Shown in pieces: positions 10,832 through 21,672 of a stretch of DNA of 64,000 bases. Source of the stretch: Kryptolebias marmoratus. Its lineage: Eukaryota > Chordata > Actinopteri > Cyprinodontiformes > Rivulidae. The stretch's first letter is position 1. Each line of letters starts with the position of its first letter. The stretch lies in contig NC_051434.1 of the NCBI RefSeq assembly GCF_001649575.2, forward strand, positions 5,386,980 to 5,450,979. The letters are read 5' to 3'. A program made the position numbers and the translations under genes. Under the pieces are notes generated by a model. The model worked only from the letters and a program-made list of their open reading frames with translations, did no database searches and was not told the DNA's origin.

Positions 10832-13001
10832 GGCAGGTGGACTCCATCTGCATCAGATCACCTCCTTCTGGGTCATCAGGACGTCTGCTGAGATTCTGTT
10901 GTCCTTCAGGTTTAAGGTCAGGTTTCCTCAAGCTTCATTCAAAACCACAGAGATGTTATGGAAAGTAGCACAGTTCTCTCCCATGTTTAATCAGACAGAA
11001 ACTGGACAAAACAGGACATCTGGTCTCACTTTTCTGACTTTTTTAAGCTATTAGGCCACCTGGTTTTCATCATTGTTAGGAAGGAGAATGGCTCTCTGAT
11101 CTCAGTTTGGTGGAAAAAGTTTTTTAAAATAAGTTTCTGTCCTGTTTGTGGGAAAAGCTGTTGCCTCTGATGCATGGAATCAACATGGATTTGATTCATT
11201 TTTATTCTTAAAGGTCTGAATTTTCTTGATTCGACTGAGGTTGAACTATTTTCATATTGAATTTAGAACAAAGTTTAAAGATTTGAAACAATTGGTTCCA
11301 ATTTGCATTTATACTGCAACTAAAACGGGTCAATTAAAACCTAATGTTTTTACTTATCTGGAAACGTCTTACACAGACCAGTTTTTGGTAATAAATTCAG
11401 GTGAAAGTAGAATCTGCATATAATCTGCAGCTTCAAACAAATCTGTGATGTGGAGCCTTGGAGGTGAGACGTTCTAATCTGATGAAACGACCAGAATCTG
11501 ATGGAATAATAGCAACAACAAAAAAGTTTTTAAACTAGAAATAGGTTTCAGAGTTGGGAAAACTCTTATAAACACTCCTGACTGCATTAGTTTCTATTCT
11601 GTTTTTTGTTGCTGTTTTGTTTTGTAAAAAAGATAAATATTTTGGGGTGTCTTTATGCCTGTTTTAATAGAAGATGTTAATTAATACATTGTAATATAAG
11701 TATTTAAACAATATTTCATATTTTAGAGCTAAAATACCCAAGAACATGGTTGAATATGACAGTCAGTGTTTGTTGCATTAATCAGAAAATCAATCAGCTG
11801 CTGCAGTTATTCATTCATTCAGTAAAACTTTTACTTTAGTTTTCAGAAGTTTTTGTTTCATTTGTTTCTAAAATGTTGAGACACTAAGAATCAGATTTTT
11901 CTTCAGTGAAGACTGAAGATAAATTAGTTAGGACTCAACACATTTTAAAGCATTTTGATTACAGTGATAAGTTTTTAAAGTGCAGTGAGAATATTGTTTG
12001 TACTTAGCTTACTTGTACTTTAGAAATATTGTACTGTCTTCATTAATTCATTAAATATTTAATCAAAACTCAAACTGTTTTTTATTCCACAGTAAGATTC
12101 AAACCTCTGCTGATTGATTTTTACTTTTTAGCATCTCCACAAACTCTTCTAAAACAGCTCAGACTCATTTGTCATGCAGGCACCACTTATTCTGAACTGT
12201 GTGGACGTATAATGAAGCTTCATCACCGCTGTTACATGAGCACAGTTATAATCAGGTAAACATATATTTTATTCTCAAAGTAACATTTATGTTTGAGATA
12301 TTACACATTAAAAAAATGTTCAGATCTGTGCCATTAATGCCAGAAGAGACTGATAATAAAAAGGTTGTGTTGTCTAATCAACCATCTTGATTATTTGTCT
12401 TTTGTATCTTGAAGTAAAATCAAATTAATACCTTTGCATGTGCCCACGCAGCGATTACCTTGCAGAAGGTCCCCCCTTCTGATTGTGTGGTTTATTTAAA
12501 AGGACAATTTTTGGAACCACGTTTGATATTTATTTGCAGAATGCATCAACATTCGTTCATTTGTCCTCAGTTATTTCAGCTTGGAAAATGCAGTAACACA
12601 GGTTTGTGTGATTTCTCTGTCTAAAAGCAGTTTTCAGCACAATCTGCTAAACTTTTATTATCAGTGTTTGTGTGTGCTAAAAGAGAAAAATATCACGTAC
12701 TTTTAATCCAATCTGAAGAGCTAGAACACTGGTTTTATTTGATTAGTGAAAATAGGTTTTGCATTTCATTTCATTTCATTTTTGATTTAGTCTTAATGTT
12801 TCTACATTTTATCTTTAAATTGTAACTTGTAACTGTTTGTCATTTAACCCTTTTTTGCAAAACTTTTATCAGACTCTTGAAGGTAATTGTTGCTTTTTCT
12901 GCATATTCTGACAGGCCAGCTTTTCTAACATGTTGACTTTAAAAAAATAAAGTTGTTGTTTTTTCCCATCCATTAGTCCTTACACTGACTATCCCTCCGG
13001 C
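10832..13001. other. znfB 3' UTR and znfB-znfC intergenic region
   Basis: No coding exon recognised. AATAAA signals occur at 11,390-11,395 and 12,355-12,360, either of which could end znfB. A short (TTTCA)n tract lies near 12,763-12,780. The open reading frames of 60-65 codons here have no recognisable composition or motif. Confidence 0.4.
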
Positions 13002-13138
13002 CCGGTAGGGGGCGCTGTTCGGTCTCCATGTCTCTCCTTCCTTAACCGGAAGTGCGGTCTACAGAGAACTCGGTGTGTTTACATCTTTGCAGGTTGTCTT
13101 TGTTTTAGCGGCTCAAAGAGCTAAAAAAAAGCCGCAGA
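13002..13138 (+). promoter_or_regulatory. znfC promoter with CTCF-like and ETS-like sites
   Basis: CCGGTAGGGGGCGCT (13,002-13,016) matches the CTCF core consensus CCASYAGRKGGCRSY at 14 of 15 positions. AACCGGAAGT (13,044-13,053) is a good ETS-family site. The start codon follows 85 bases later. No TATA box. Confidence 0.5.
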
Positions 13139-15717
13139 ATGTGCGGCGTTCAGCTGCTGCAGGTGTCGGTACATGAGCGGATTAACGCCGCCGCTGAGGA
13201 CGTTTTACAACGGCTGGGAAACGGAGAAAAAGAGGCCAAACTCCGGACACTGAGGGCTCTGCTGACCGAGAGGCTAACGGCGGCAGCGGAGGAGATCGTC
13301 GCTCTGTTCAAGGCAGCTATGAGGGATTATGAGGACAGACTGCAGCGGTCGGAGCAGGAGGTCTGCCGCCAGAGGAAGCTGCTCGATGTTGTGCTAAACC
13401 CACAAGTCAAGCTGCAAAGAGCGGATCAATCTCAGCGTTTTACACCCACTGGAGCCGCATCACCTGCAGCCAGCGATTCATCCGCCAACAGTTCCAGTTC
13501 CGGTCAGCTTCAGAATAAAAGTCCTGGCGAGCTGAGCGAAGAAGTGACAGACCATGAAGAGGAGGCTGCAGACAGGGGTGATTAAATAAATTCAAATTAA
13601 GTACTTAAATAAAAGCGTAAACGTTTTAATTTAACGTAAACTAATAATAAATCAGTGGAAACAAAATATGTCAAAAGGCTATAGTCCTTTGAGTAAAAAA
13701 TAGGCATATAAATTATATTATGACCTAATTCTCTATATAAACCTTTGGACAAAATGATTCAAAAGACATTGAATGATATTTTAGATGTCACTGATGAATC
13801 TGTAAATTAGTCTAGCTGAAATTTAAGCAAATTTCCAAAACATAAATTAATTTATATACTCTGTGATGTTTGAAATATATATGTATGATAAATGGAAGTT
13901 ATGCATCTTTTTTGTTGTTTAGTTCCAGAAACTAAACACTTTGAGGGTTTTGAAATTTGAAGATTTTTAGCACAGCAAAGATTTAAAAACATTTAGACAT
14001 TGTACAACCTCAATTGTTTTGAAGCCAATTCATCTTTTCAATCTTGTAAAGACTTTTCTTTTTTGCTGAATCAAATCTATTACTTCTCTTATCAGATTCT
14101 CTGCAGAATGTGACCCTGAATGACTCAAACCACCAACCTGCAGTTGACCCAGCGGATCTGAATCAGTCTGACTCTGAAAATGGTGTTTCCTACCAACCAC
14201 CGCTTCGCTCTCCTCCACCGTCTTACCACCTCGATGTCTCCACAAGCAGCGACGAAGACCCTGATAAGGAGTGGAGTAAGCAGAGGCAGACTTCTAAGTC
14301 TGTGGGGAAAAGGAAGAGAGATCTGTCTCCTAAATCTGCTGGGAATAAGAAAAGAGGTCGGCCTGTTGGCTCTTTTGGGAAAAAAAAGAGAGAACTGTTG
14401 AACCTTGAATCTTTAGGCATCGTGAAAAAACGAAAGCGCTCGAAGCCGACTCAGAGCTTCAGCTGCTACGTGTGTGGTCGCCTTTGTCCAGGGAAAGGCT
14501 TCTTGCTCCAACATGTCCTGAGGGTTTGCTTCAACAACCCGGACTGTCGCTGCGGCTACTGTGGCGACCTTTTAGACTCGCCCGATAGCCTGATGGCTCA
14601 CATGCGGGCCCACCAGCAAAACAGCAAAACTTGCTCCTTCTGTGGGAAAACCTTCACCTCCATCCTGGCGCAGGAGCTCCACGTCCGCCTGCACACCGGT
14701 GAGAAGCCGTTCAGCTGCCATGAGTGCGGCAAGAAGTTTAGCAACAAGAGCTACCTGACGTCTCACCTGCAGGTGCATGGTGCAGAGAAACCTTTCAAAT
14801 GTAAAGAGTGTCCTCGTGCCTTTTGTCACATGACTTCGTTGGAGCGCCACACGAAGGAGCACGTTGAAATTGTGGTCCACACCTGCAGTGTTTGCAATGA
14901 GGAGTTCAGTGAGCGTAAGAGCCTACGGAGACACATGGCAACGCATCAGAAAGATGATGCTCACAAACTGAAAAGTCCACCATCATACTTCTGCAAAATT
15001 TGTGGTGAAGCCTTTGAACGGAAGATACTTTTAATTAATCATGGAAGGACTCACGCACAAGATCCGAACTGCTGCTGCGTGGTTTGTGGAGAACAGTACG
15101 ATTCCATCAACAGCCTCGCCACTCACCTGAAATCCCATCGTTGCATGGGCACCACCTGCGAAACCTGCGGAAAATATTTCCCGGGTCAGTCGGCGCTGCT
15201 GATGCACCTGAGGATCCACACCGGAGAGAAGCCCTTCACCTGCAGCTACTGTCGAAAGGCCTTTAACCAGATTGGCAACCTGAAGACGCACCTGAAGATC
15301 CACACAGGTGAGCGGGCTTTCTCCTGCAGCATCTGCGGCAAGAACTTCACCCAGAAAGGGACTCTGTACACCCACATCCGCTTCCACAACAAGGAGAGGC
15401 GCTTCCTGTGTCAGGTGTGCGGGAAGGGCTTCATGCAGAACGAGGACCTGAGGAGACACATCCTGATCCACACCGGAGAGAAACCCTACGTCTGCAAGGT
15501 CTGTGGAAAGAGCTTCCAGGCCAGACGATCTCTCAACGGACACATCAAAGTGCACACAGCCGAGGGGACGATCGCTGGACCGGAGCAGAATGACAGCAGA
15601 GACGCAGAGGACGGACAGCTTCTTTTCAGGATCCCCCCAGCTGTAGACCAGGACCAGACATCTGTCCCTGTTGGAGACTCCAGCTGGTCTTCAGTGTTCA
15701 ATTCTTCAGATAGTTAA
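13139..15717 (+). CDS. znfC: 13-finger C2H2 zinc-finger protein with N-terminal helical domain and AT-hook-like motif
   Basis: Exons 13139-13577 and 14096-15717 (GACAGGG|GTGATT, TCTTATCAG acceptor, phase 1) give 686 residues. The frame excludes the alternative CTGCAG acceptor 11 bases further on. Exon 1 has two copies of the helix unit, [15 protein letters not shown] and [15 protein letters not shown]. These are followed by a coiled, basic stretch ending [18 protein letters not shown] and a Ser-rich linker. A Lys/Arg-rich region includes KKRGRPVG (RGRP at residues 233-236), an AT-hook-like motif. Thirteen finger positions run over residues ~270-633. Finger 1 is atypical, ending H-X4-C rather than H-X3-H. 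Fingers 1-3 and 7-9 repeat the same doublet-plus-one arrangement. The tail lacks the QPDFI end of znfB and znfD. Confidence 0.88.
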
Positions 15718-16853
15718 ATATTTGACTTCACACTGTCACAACTGAAATGTGTTGAGAACTAAAGGGTGACGTGTTTACAGCTGCAAAGGTCAGTCAGTTA
15801 AGAGATTTGAATCATTGATGAGTATTTTAATTAATTAGTTATTTTCAGTCCTCATAAATAATAATTTCACGTCTAAAATCTGAAAGTGTTCCTCTAGACT
15901 CCAGCTGGACATTTTAAAAAAGCCTGTTTCTGTGAAACTGTCTTTATCAGGAGTATCAAGTCTGCGACGTATGGACAATTACAGTAGAATTGTATTTATG
16001 TTCAGGTCTTTTTTATCATGCTAAACCAAATGAAAAGACTTAAATTTGTAGACAGAAAAGACAACAAAGCTTCTGTTGTTGGGACATGGGTGTCACCACG
16101 TGCATCCTCAGGTGGAAAAATCAAATTCTTTATTTGGTTCTTGTTTCAGAAAGAGGATTTAGGGGGAAAAGAATGTTTCATCAAGATTTTCTCTGATTCC
16201 TACAAAATTCTAATTAGATATTAATTTGTTCCCCAGGTGATGAAAAGTTCTTGTCCATGGATGTTTGTTATCTGTACATTGTTCTTTTTATCATACCAGT
16301 CTGTGTGAAGCTGTAAATGTAGAAGACACTAATCAGTCCTTCAACATGTTGTGACAGAGTTCACTGATGTTTTTTTATGTGGCTGAGAAAACAAATTCTA
16401 AAATTGAAGTTGACATTTACATCAGAACTGAGTTCCTGCATGTATAAATTTGAAGTGTGATTTTTGTAGCTGCTATGTTGGAATAAAAACCTTGAACTTT
16501 TAGTCTTTTTCTTCTTTTTTTTAATAGATGTATTGAAATTTACAAATAAACAAAACCAAGAAACAAACTTTCAGACTAATGTTTTATGTTTGTTTCATAT
16601 CATGTTCACTTTTTCTTGTTTATCTGAGTTAATTAACCTAAAAGTTTCAGTTAAGTTTTACTGATTGTCCTAATTTTCATAAAGCATAAATCTAATATGT
16701 TCCTTCGGTTATTCCTGAGTTAATTAATCAAATGCCATCCTAAACTGTTGTCATCAACTCAAGCTCACATTGACCCTGCAGCATAAATCAGTTCAACTTT
16801 AAATAATTCCACAATAAAAATGATAATAATAGAGGAATATTATGAGTTAAATC
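15718..16853. other. znfC 3' untranslated region and flank
   Basis: The likely poly(A) signal is AATAAA at 16,482-16,487, about 770 bases after the stop, followed by a T-rich tract. Nothing else supportable up to the hAT-type insertion at 16,854. Confidence 0.45.
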
Positions 16854-17464
16854 CAGGGGTGGAAATTAGCACCCGCCACCGGCCAAATGCGGGTAAATAT
16901 TTGAAGTGGCGGGTGAATTTGATCAACACACACGCCACTGTGGCGGGTTGGCAATTTAAACAGAAAAGGTGTTATTTGTCCTCTTGACATATAGGGGGCA
17001 GCAATGTGCTCGAGTTGCTGCTGTTACGTCGAGCCGCGTTCCCCCATCAGTTACGGTTTCCCCTGCGTCTCCGTAAATAATGACTTATCTATTAACAGAA
17101 TTGTTTAGAGAGGCAAATATTTCTCATTAAAAAAACAAAAAAAAACATAATTATTTTAAAAATAAAATGTGCTAATAATATCATAATACAGAGGAATAAA
17201 CACAGGTAAGGAGTTGTTGGTAAATTATTTTTGTCCTGTGTTTTAGAGGGGGAACCAAATATTTCAGCCATCTGAAATAATTGGTTCCCCCCTGGTAACT
17301 TTTGCAAAATAAGAACAAATGTCTCTAAACACAGTTAAAGACTTGTTGCTAAATTAACTGGTTGTTGTTGGACAATTAATGATCTAAATAACATTTGACC
17401 CGAATGTTATTTTTGTCCACCAGCCACTATGGCTGGTGAACAAAATTTTTAATTTCCACCCCTG
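16854..17464. mobile_element. Non-autonomous hAT-type DNA transposon (MITE), 611 bp
   Basis: The element begins CAGGGGTGGAAATTA and ends with its exact 15-base inverted complement. It is flanked on both sides by the identical 8-base direct repeat GTTAAATC (16,846-16,853 and 17,465-17,472). An 8-base target duplication with a CAGGGGTG-type terminus is the hAT signature. There is no transposase frame, so it must have been moved in trans. Inside, 17,248-17,267 and 17,272-17,291 form a 20-base hairpin arm pair with one mismatch and a 4-base loop. The intact duplication and termini suggest a fairly recent insertion. It lies 0.4 kb upstream of znfD. Confidence 0.9.
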
Positions 17465-17778
17465 GTTAAATCAGAACAAAATAAAGATATATATGTAGTT
17501 ATAGATATCCAGTTGAAAAGTTCAATTTATTTTATTTTTTATAGAATTGTTTTCCAACATAGGTGTAAAGAGCTGCACTTTTATAATGTCAGTAAATTAG
17601 TCAGCAATATTGAAAGGTACTTTGTCTGGCTAATTTTAATGCCACGTTTTTACTATTATGAATTAAAAAAACATTGTTAGTAAAGAAAATAATTAATTTA
17701 AGTACATGACAAAATAATATATATATATTTTTTCTGCCTCCCTTCTATCATTAAGGATCAGAGAACTGCTCCTCCGAT

Positions 17779-17888
17779 CCGGCAGGGGGCGCTGCTGCTC
17801 TCGCTGTGAGCTCGTTCAACCGGACAGAACGGGACAGTCTCGCTTATTTTTCTTCCTGCTGACCGGGAGGACGGAGCCCTGCACCGGG
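17779..17888 (+). promoter_or_regulatory. znfD promoter with CTCF-like site
   Basis: CCGGCAGGGGGCGCT (17,779-17,793) matches the CTCF core at 14 of 15 positions, in the same orientation as the site before znfC. A CAACCGGACAG box (about 17,817-17,827) occupies the place of the CCGGAAG sites in the other three promoters but lacks the GGAA core. CpG-rich; ATG at 17,889. Confidence 0.45.
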
Positions 17889-20800
17889 ATGTCTCTGATA
17901 GAGCCCATGCCGCCACGCTGTGGGCTCCGGGCCCTGGCCGACTCGGTGTCGGAGCTGCTGAACAGGGTCGCGGAGGAGGTCCTGTGTGGGCTGGAGAAGC
18001 GGGGCGTTGGGTCGGGGCGGTCCGGAGGAGCGTCGGCTCGGCTGCTCCAGCCGCTGCGGCTGCTTCTCGCTGAGCGGATGGCGGCGGCAGCGCAGGGAAT
18101 AGTCGGGCTTTTGAAGCGGGAAGTGGAGGAGTACCGGCGGCGACTGGAGCGGCAGAACCGGCTACTGGAGGCCGTGCTGAGCCCGGTGGTCCGACTGAAA
18201 TGGGCAGGTGAGCTCTCATGACTGGGCACCATGATGAAGGCACGTCATTGGCTGACTGTTGCTAGGTAACCACTGACCAATCAGCGCCAAGAAGCTAATC
18301 CGTTCTGTAGCCTGACAGAATATCGATTTTTACAGCTGATTGATTAAAGTTATTCATAAGAGAGGCAATAAATTGCTTATATTTATTTGACAAAAAAAGA
18401 TATATTACAATACAGTAGCTCTCATTTAAACTTTTTATTCAATTAATTTAATTCAGTTAATATTTTCTATAAATACTGAACTCTGAATAAACATACTGCT
18501 TTATCGGTTATGCTGAAAGGAAAATATTTGATTAATTGATCAGCCTGTGGTTTTATTCAGAGAGTGCTTTGAAACGTGCCGTTTATTTTTGTTGAACAAA
18601 GAAAAACTCCAGATGGTCACATTTTGTCAAAACTACTTTTCAGCCACCATCATAAATACAGCAATTATTTTATCATTAAAACATTAGATTGCTAATTTTG
18701 GCTCATTCAACTAACTCATTACTCTTTGAACTTTTATTGTAATATTTTTACTATTAAGATTGAACAGCTTTCTTTTCAGTGAGTCCTGGTTAAGATGGCT
18801 GTAAGAAAACAAAGAAAAACAGTGTAATTTGAATAGTTGTCTATAATTTAGCTGATGTGTCATAGCATCAAATTAAGTTGTAATTGTCAATTTATTTATA
18901 AAACACATTCAAAGCCTCACAAATTGGCCCAAAAGGCTGTAAAATAAAATGAAGCATTGAGACATTTTATTTAAAACATATTATTTAGTGTAACTTAACC
19001 TCTGTTAATCCCAGGTTTTGTTCTCTTTGATTGTTGTCCAGCCTTTTATTAAAGCTGTCTGAGCTGATAAGTTTTTTTTCTTCTTTTCAGATTCTGTTCC
19101 CCCTTCGGGTCTCAAGACGACCACCGGTGATAAAGACCTCCTCTTGCTGTCGGACTCCACTCGCCTCCCACCGAGTTCACGCAGCTTCACCTCGTCAGAC
19201 ATCGCTGCAGCTGAGAGTGACGAGGAGTGGAGGGGCAGTGACGTGTCCTCTGGTAATGACGAGACGGACAAAGGAGGGGAAGGAGGTCAGACAGCCTCAT
19301 CTGAAGAACTAGAAAACCAGCACTGTATAATCTGTGAAAAAACTTTCCGTCACAAAGGTCATCTGGTAAAACACGTGCGAACACACTCAGACTCCCCTGA
19401 GCATCTTTGTGGAGTCTGCGGACAGCAACTCGAGTCCTCCAAAGGCTTGTCAGATCACCTCAGATCGCACAGAGACAACCTTAGCACAAGAGGGACCTGC
19501 GAGATCTGTGGGAAGACGTTTCAGAACATGGAGACGCATAAAAGGAGCCACACTGGAGTCAGACCGTTCAGCTGTAACGTCTGCGGCAAGAGTTTCCCAC
19601 GAGACGGGGCGTTAAGGCGGCACAAGAAGATCCACAACAGAAAGAAGCCTGACGCCTGTCACATTTGTGGGCAGATGTTCACTGAGAACCAGCTGCTCCA
19701 GGAGCACCTGAAGAAGCATGAGGATAAGAATGCTAATCAGAGTCAGGAGGGTGATGTAGGCGAGGATAGTGAGGCACTGGAACAAAAGGCAAACACTGAA
19801 TCAACCCTCGGTGAGAAGTCGTCCTCTTTCTGCTGCAAAGTCTGTGGGGATTTCTTCTACAGCCGAGGCTTTTTGAGAAAACACGCGGAAACACACTGCA
19901 ACAACCCTAAGAACATCTGTGGAGTTTGTGGAGAGCACACTGAGTCCTCCAAAGGCTTGTCAGATCACCTCAGATCACACAGAGACAACCTTAGCACAAG
20001 AGGGACCTGCGAGATCTGCGGGGTGACGTTTCAGAACATGGAGACGCATAAAAGGAGCCACACTGGAGTCAGACCGTTCAGCTGTGTCGTCTGCGGGAAG
20101 AGCTTCCCACGACATGGAGCACTGAGGAGGCACAAGAAGATCCACATTAGAAAGAAGCCTGACAGCTGTCAGATCTGTGGGCAGACGTTCACTGAGAACC
20201 AGCTGCTCCAGGAGCATCTGAAGAAGCATGAAGATAAAAATGGAAATCAGAGTGAAGGGGATAATGTAGGCGAGGATTGTGAGACACCGACACAAAACAG
20301 CACTGAATCAACCATCTGTGAGAAGTCCTCTTTCTGCTGCAAAGTCTGTGGGGATTTCTTCTACAGTCGAGGCTTTTTGAGAAAACATGCAAAGACCCAC
20401 TGCAATGACTCTAAGAACATGTGCGGCCTTTGTGGGGAGCGGCTCGACACACCTGACGGTCTGCTGACTCACCTGCAGTCTCACAGACAGATTAGCGGAA
20501 CATGCAGCATCTGTGGGAAAACTTTCCAGAACATGGAGACGCACATGCGGAGCCATACTGGGTTCAAGCCGTACCGCTGCACTGTCTGCAGCAAACGCTT
20601 CCCCCGACCCGGAGCACTAAGGCAGCACAAGAGGACCCACAGTAAGACCTTCAAAGGGAGCAGCACTTTGAGGACCCACGTGAGGGGTGACTCGGTGGAA
20701 ATTCACGACACCACCGACATGGAGTCCCCATCAGACTGTTCGAGCCTGGAACCTGAGGCACAAAGCATCAGGACTCAGTCGTCGTCCTGCTGTAAAGTCT

Positions 20801-21672
20801 GCAGGGAGACTTTTCAGACTAAAGCCAGTCTGACGAAACACGTCAAAAGTCACTCTTCAGAGTCTGTCTGTGGAATCTGCGGAGAATGTCTGCTGCTGTC
20901 TGAAACGCTGACTGACCATTTGCAGACACACAAAGAGACGGGTAACATTTGTCACATCTGTGGCAAAAATTACCAGAACATTGAGACTCACATGCGAAGC
21001 CACACTGGCATCAAACCGTATCACTGCAGCATCTGTGGTAAATCCTTCCCTCGGCCCGGCGCTCTGCGGCGCCACAAGAAGACCCACAGTGGGGAGCGTC
21101 CTTACATCTGTGAGTTCTGTGGGAAGACATTCACAGATGGCTGCACTCTGACAACACACATCAAGAACCACACTGGAGACAAACCTGTCAACCGCGTCTC
21201 CTGTGAGACCTGTGGGAAGAGTTTAGCCTCAGCCCACGTCCTGGAGGTCCACAAGAGGATCCACACAGGCGAGAAGCCCTTCCTCTGCCGCGTCTGTGGG
21301 AAATCCTTCAGGCAGCTGGCAGGGCTCAATGCTCACATGCTAACACACACCGGTGAGAAGCCATTCAGCTGCAGCCTCTGCAGCAAGAGCTTCAGCACCA
21401 AAGGGTACCTGCAGACCCACATCCGCTTCCACAAGAAGGAGCGGGCGTTCAGCTGCCACCTGTGCTGGAAGGCCTTCGTCACAAACACCGACCTGAAAAA
21501 ACACCTGCTGACACACACCGGCAAGAAACCCTACAGCTGCCAAATATGCGGCAAAAGCTACCAGGAGAAACGCTCCAGAGACGTCCACATGAAGGTGCAC
21601 CAGGTGGTCCACAGTAACAAGGAGCCAATCAGGAGGCAGGACGGTCTGCAGCCGGACTTCATCCAACTGTAG
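17889..21672 (+). CDS. znfD: 24-finger C2H2 zinc-finger protein with N-terminal helical domain
   Basis: Exons 17889-18207 and 19091-21672 (GGGCAG|GTGAGC, TCTTTTCAG acceptor, phase 1) give 966 residues, the largest of the four. Exon 1 is GC-rich and holds two helix units (SELLNRVAEEVLCGL and ERMAAAAQGIVGLL), then a basic coiled segment (EEYRRRLERQNRLLEAVL). An acidic Ser-rich linker precedes 24 fingers over residues ~185-943. The array consists of a five-finger super-module repeated about four times, followed by a conventional TGEKPF-linked run. Four fingers are the short C-X2-C-X9-H-X3-H kind (19,498-19,551; 20,008-20,061; 20,503-20,556; 20,950-21,003). It ends LQPDFIQL, as in znfB. Presumed nuclear DNA-binding protein; target unknown. 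Confidence 0.88.
19324..21171 (+). repeat. Internal tandem duplication of a five-finger coding module in znfD
   Basis: Units start at 19,324, 19,834, 20,338 and 20,791, each with a C-X2-C-G/E-X-F finger. Units 1 and 2 are offset by exactly 510 bases and share long near-identical runs (for example around 19,432-19,552 and 19,942-20,062). Units 2 and 3 are offset by 504 bases. Unit 3 lacks the last finger, and unit 4 is more diverged. All offsets are multiples of three, so the frame is kept. Confidence 0.85.

Noticed and set aside
17758..18243. 161-codon - strand frame over znfD exon 1 (Ala/Pro/Ser-rich)
   Set aside because: Antisense of a GC-rich coding exon; few stops expected by composition.
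19144..19146. Start of znfD at 19,144
   Set aside because: The codon is TTG, and the frame continues upstream to a TTTTCAG acceptor at 19,090 that joins in phase with exon 1 at 18,207.
19324..21600. CRISPR-like regular repeats with spacers
   Set aside because: The regularity is the 84-base finger period in an intact coding frame of a vertebrate gene.
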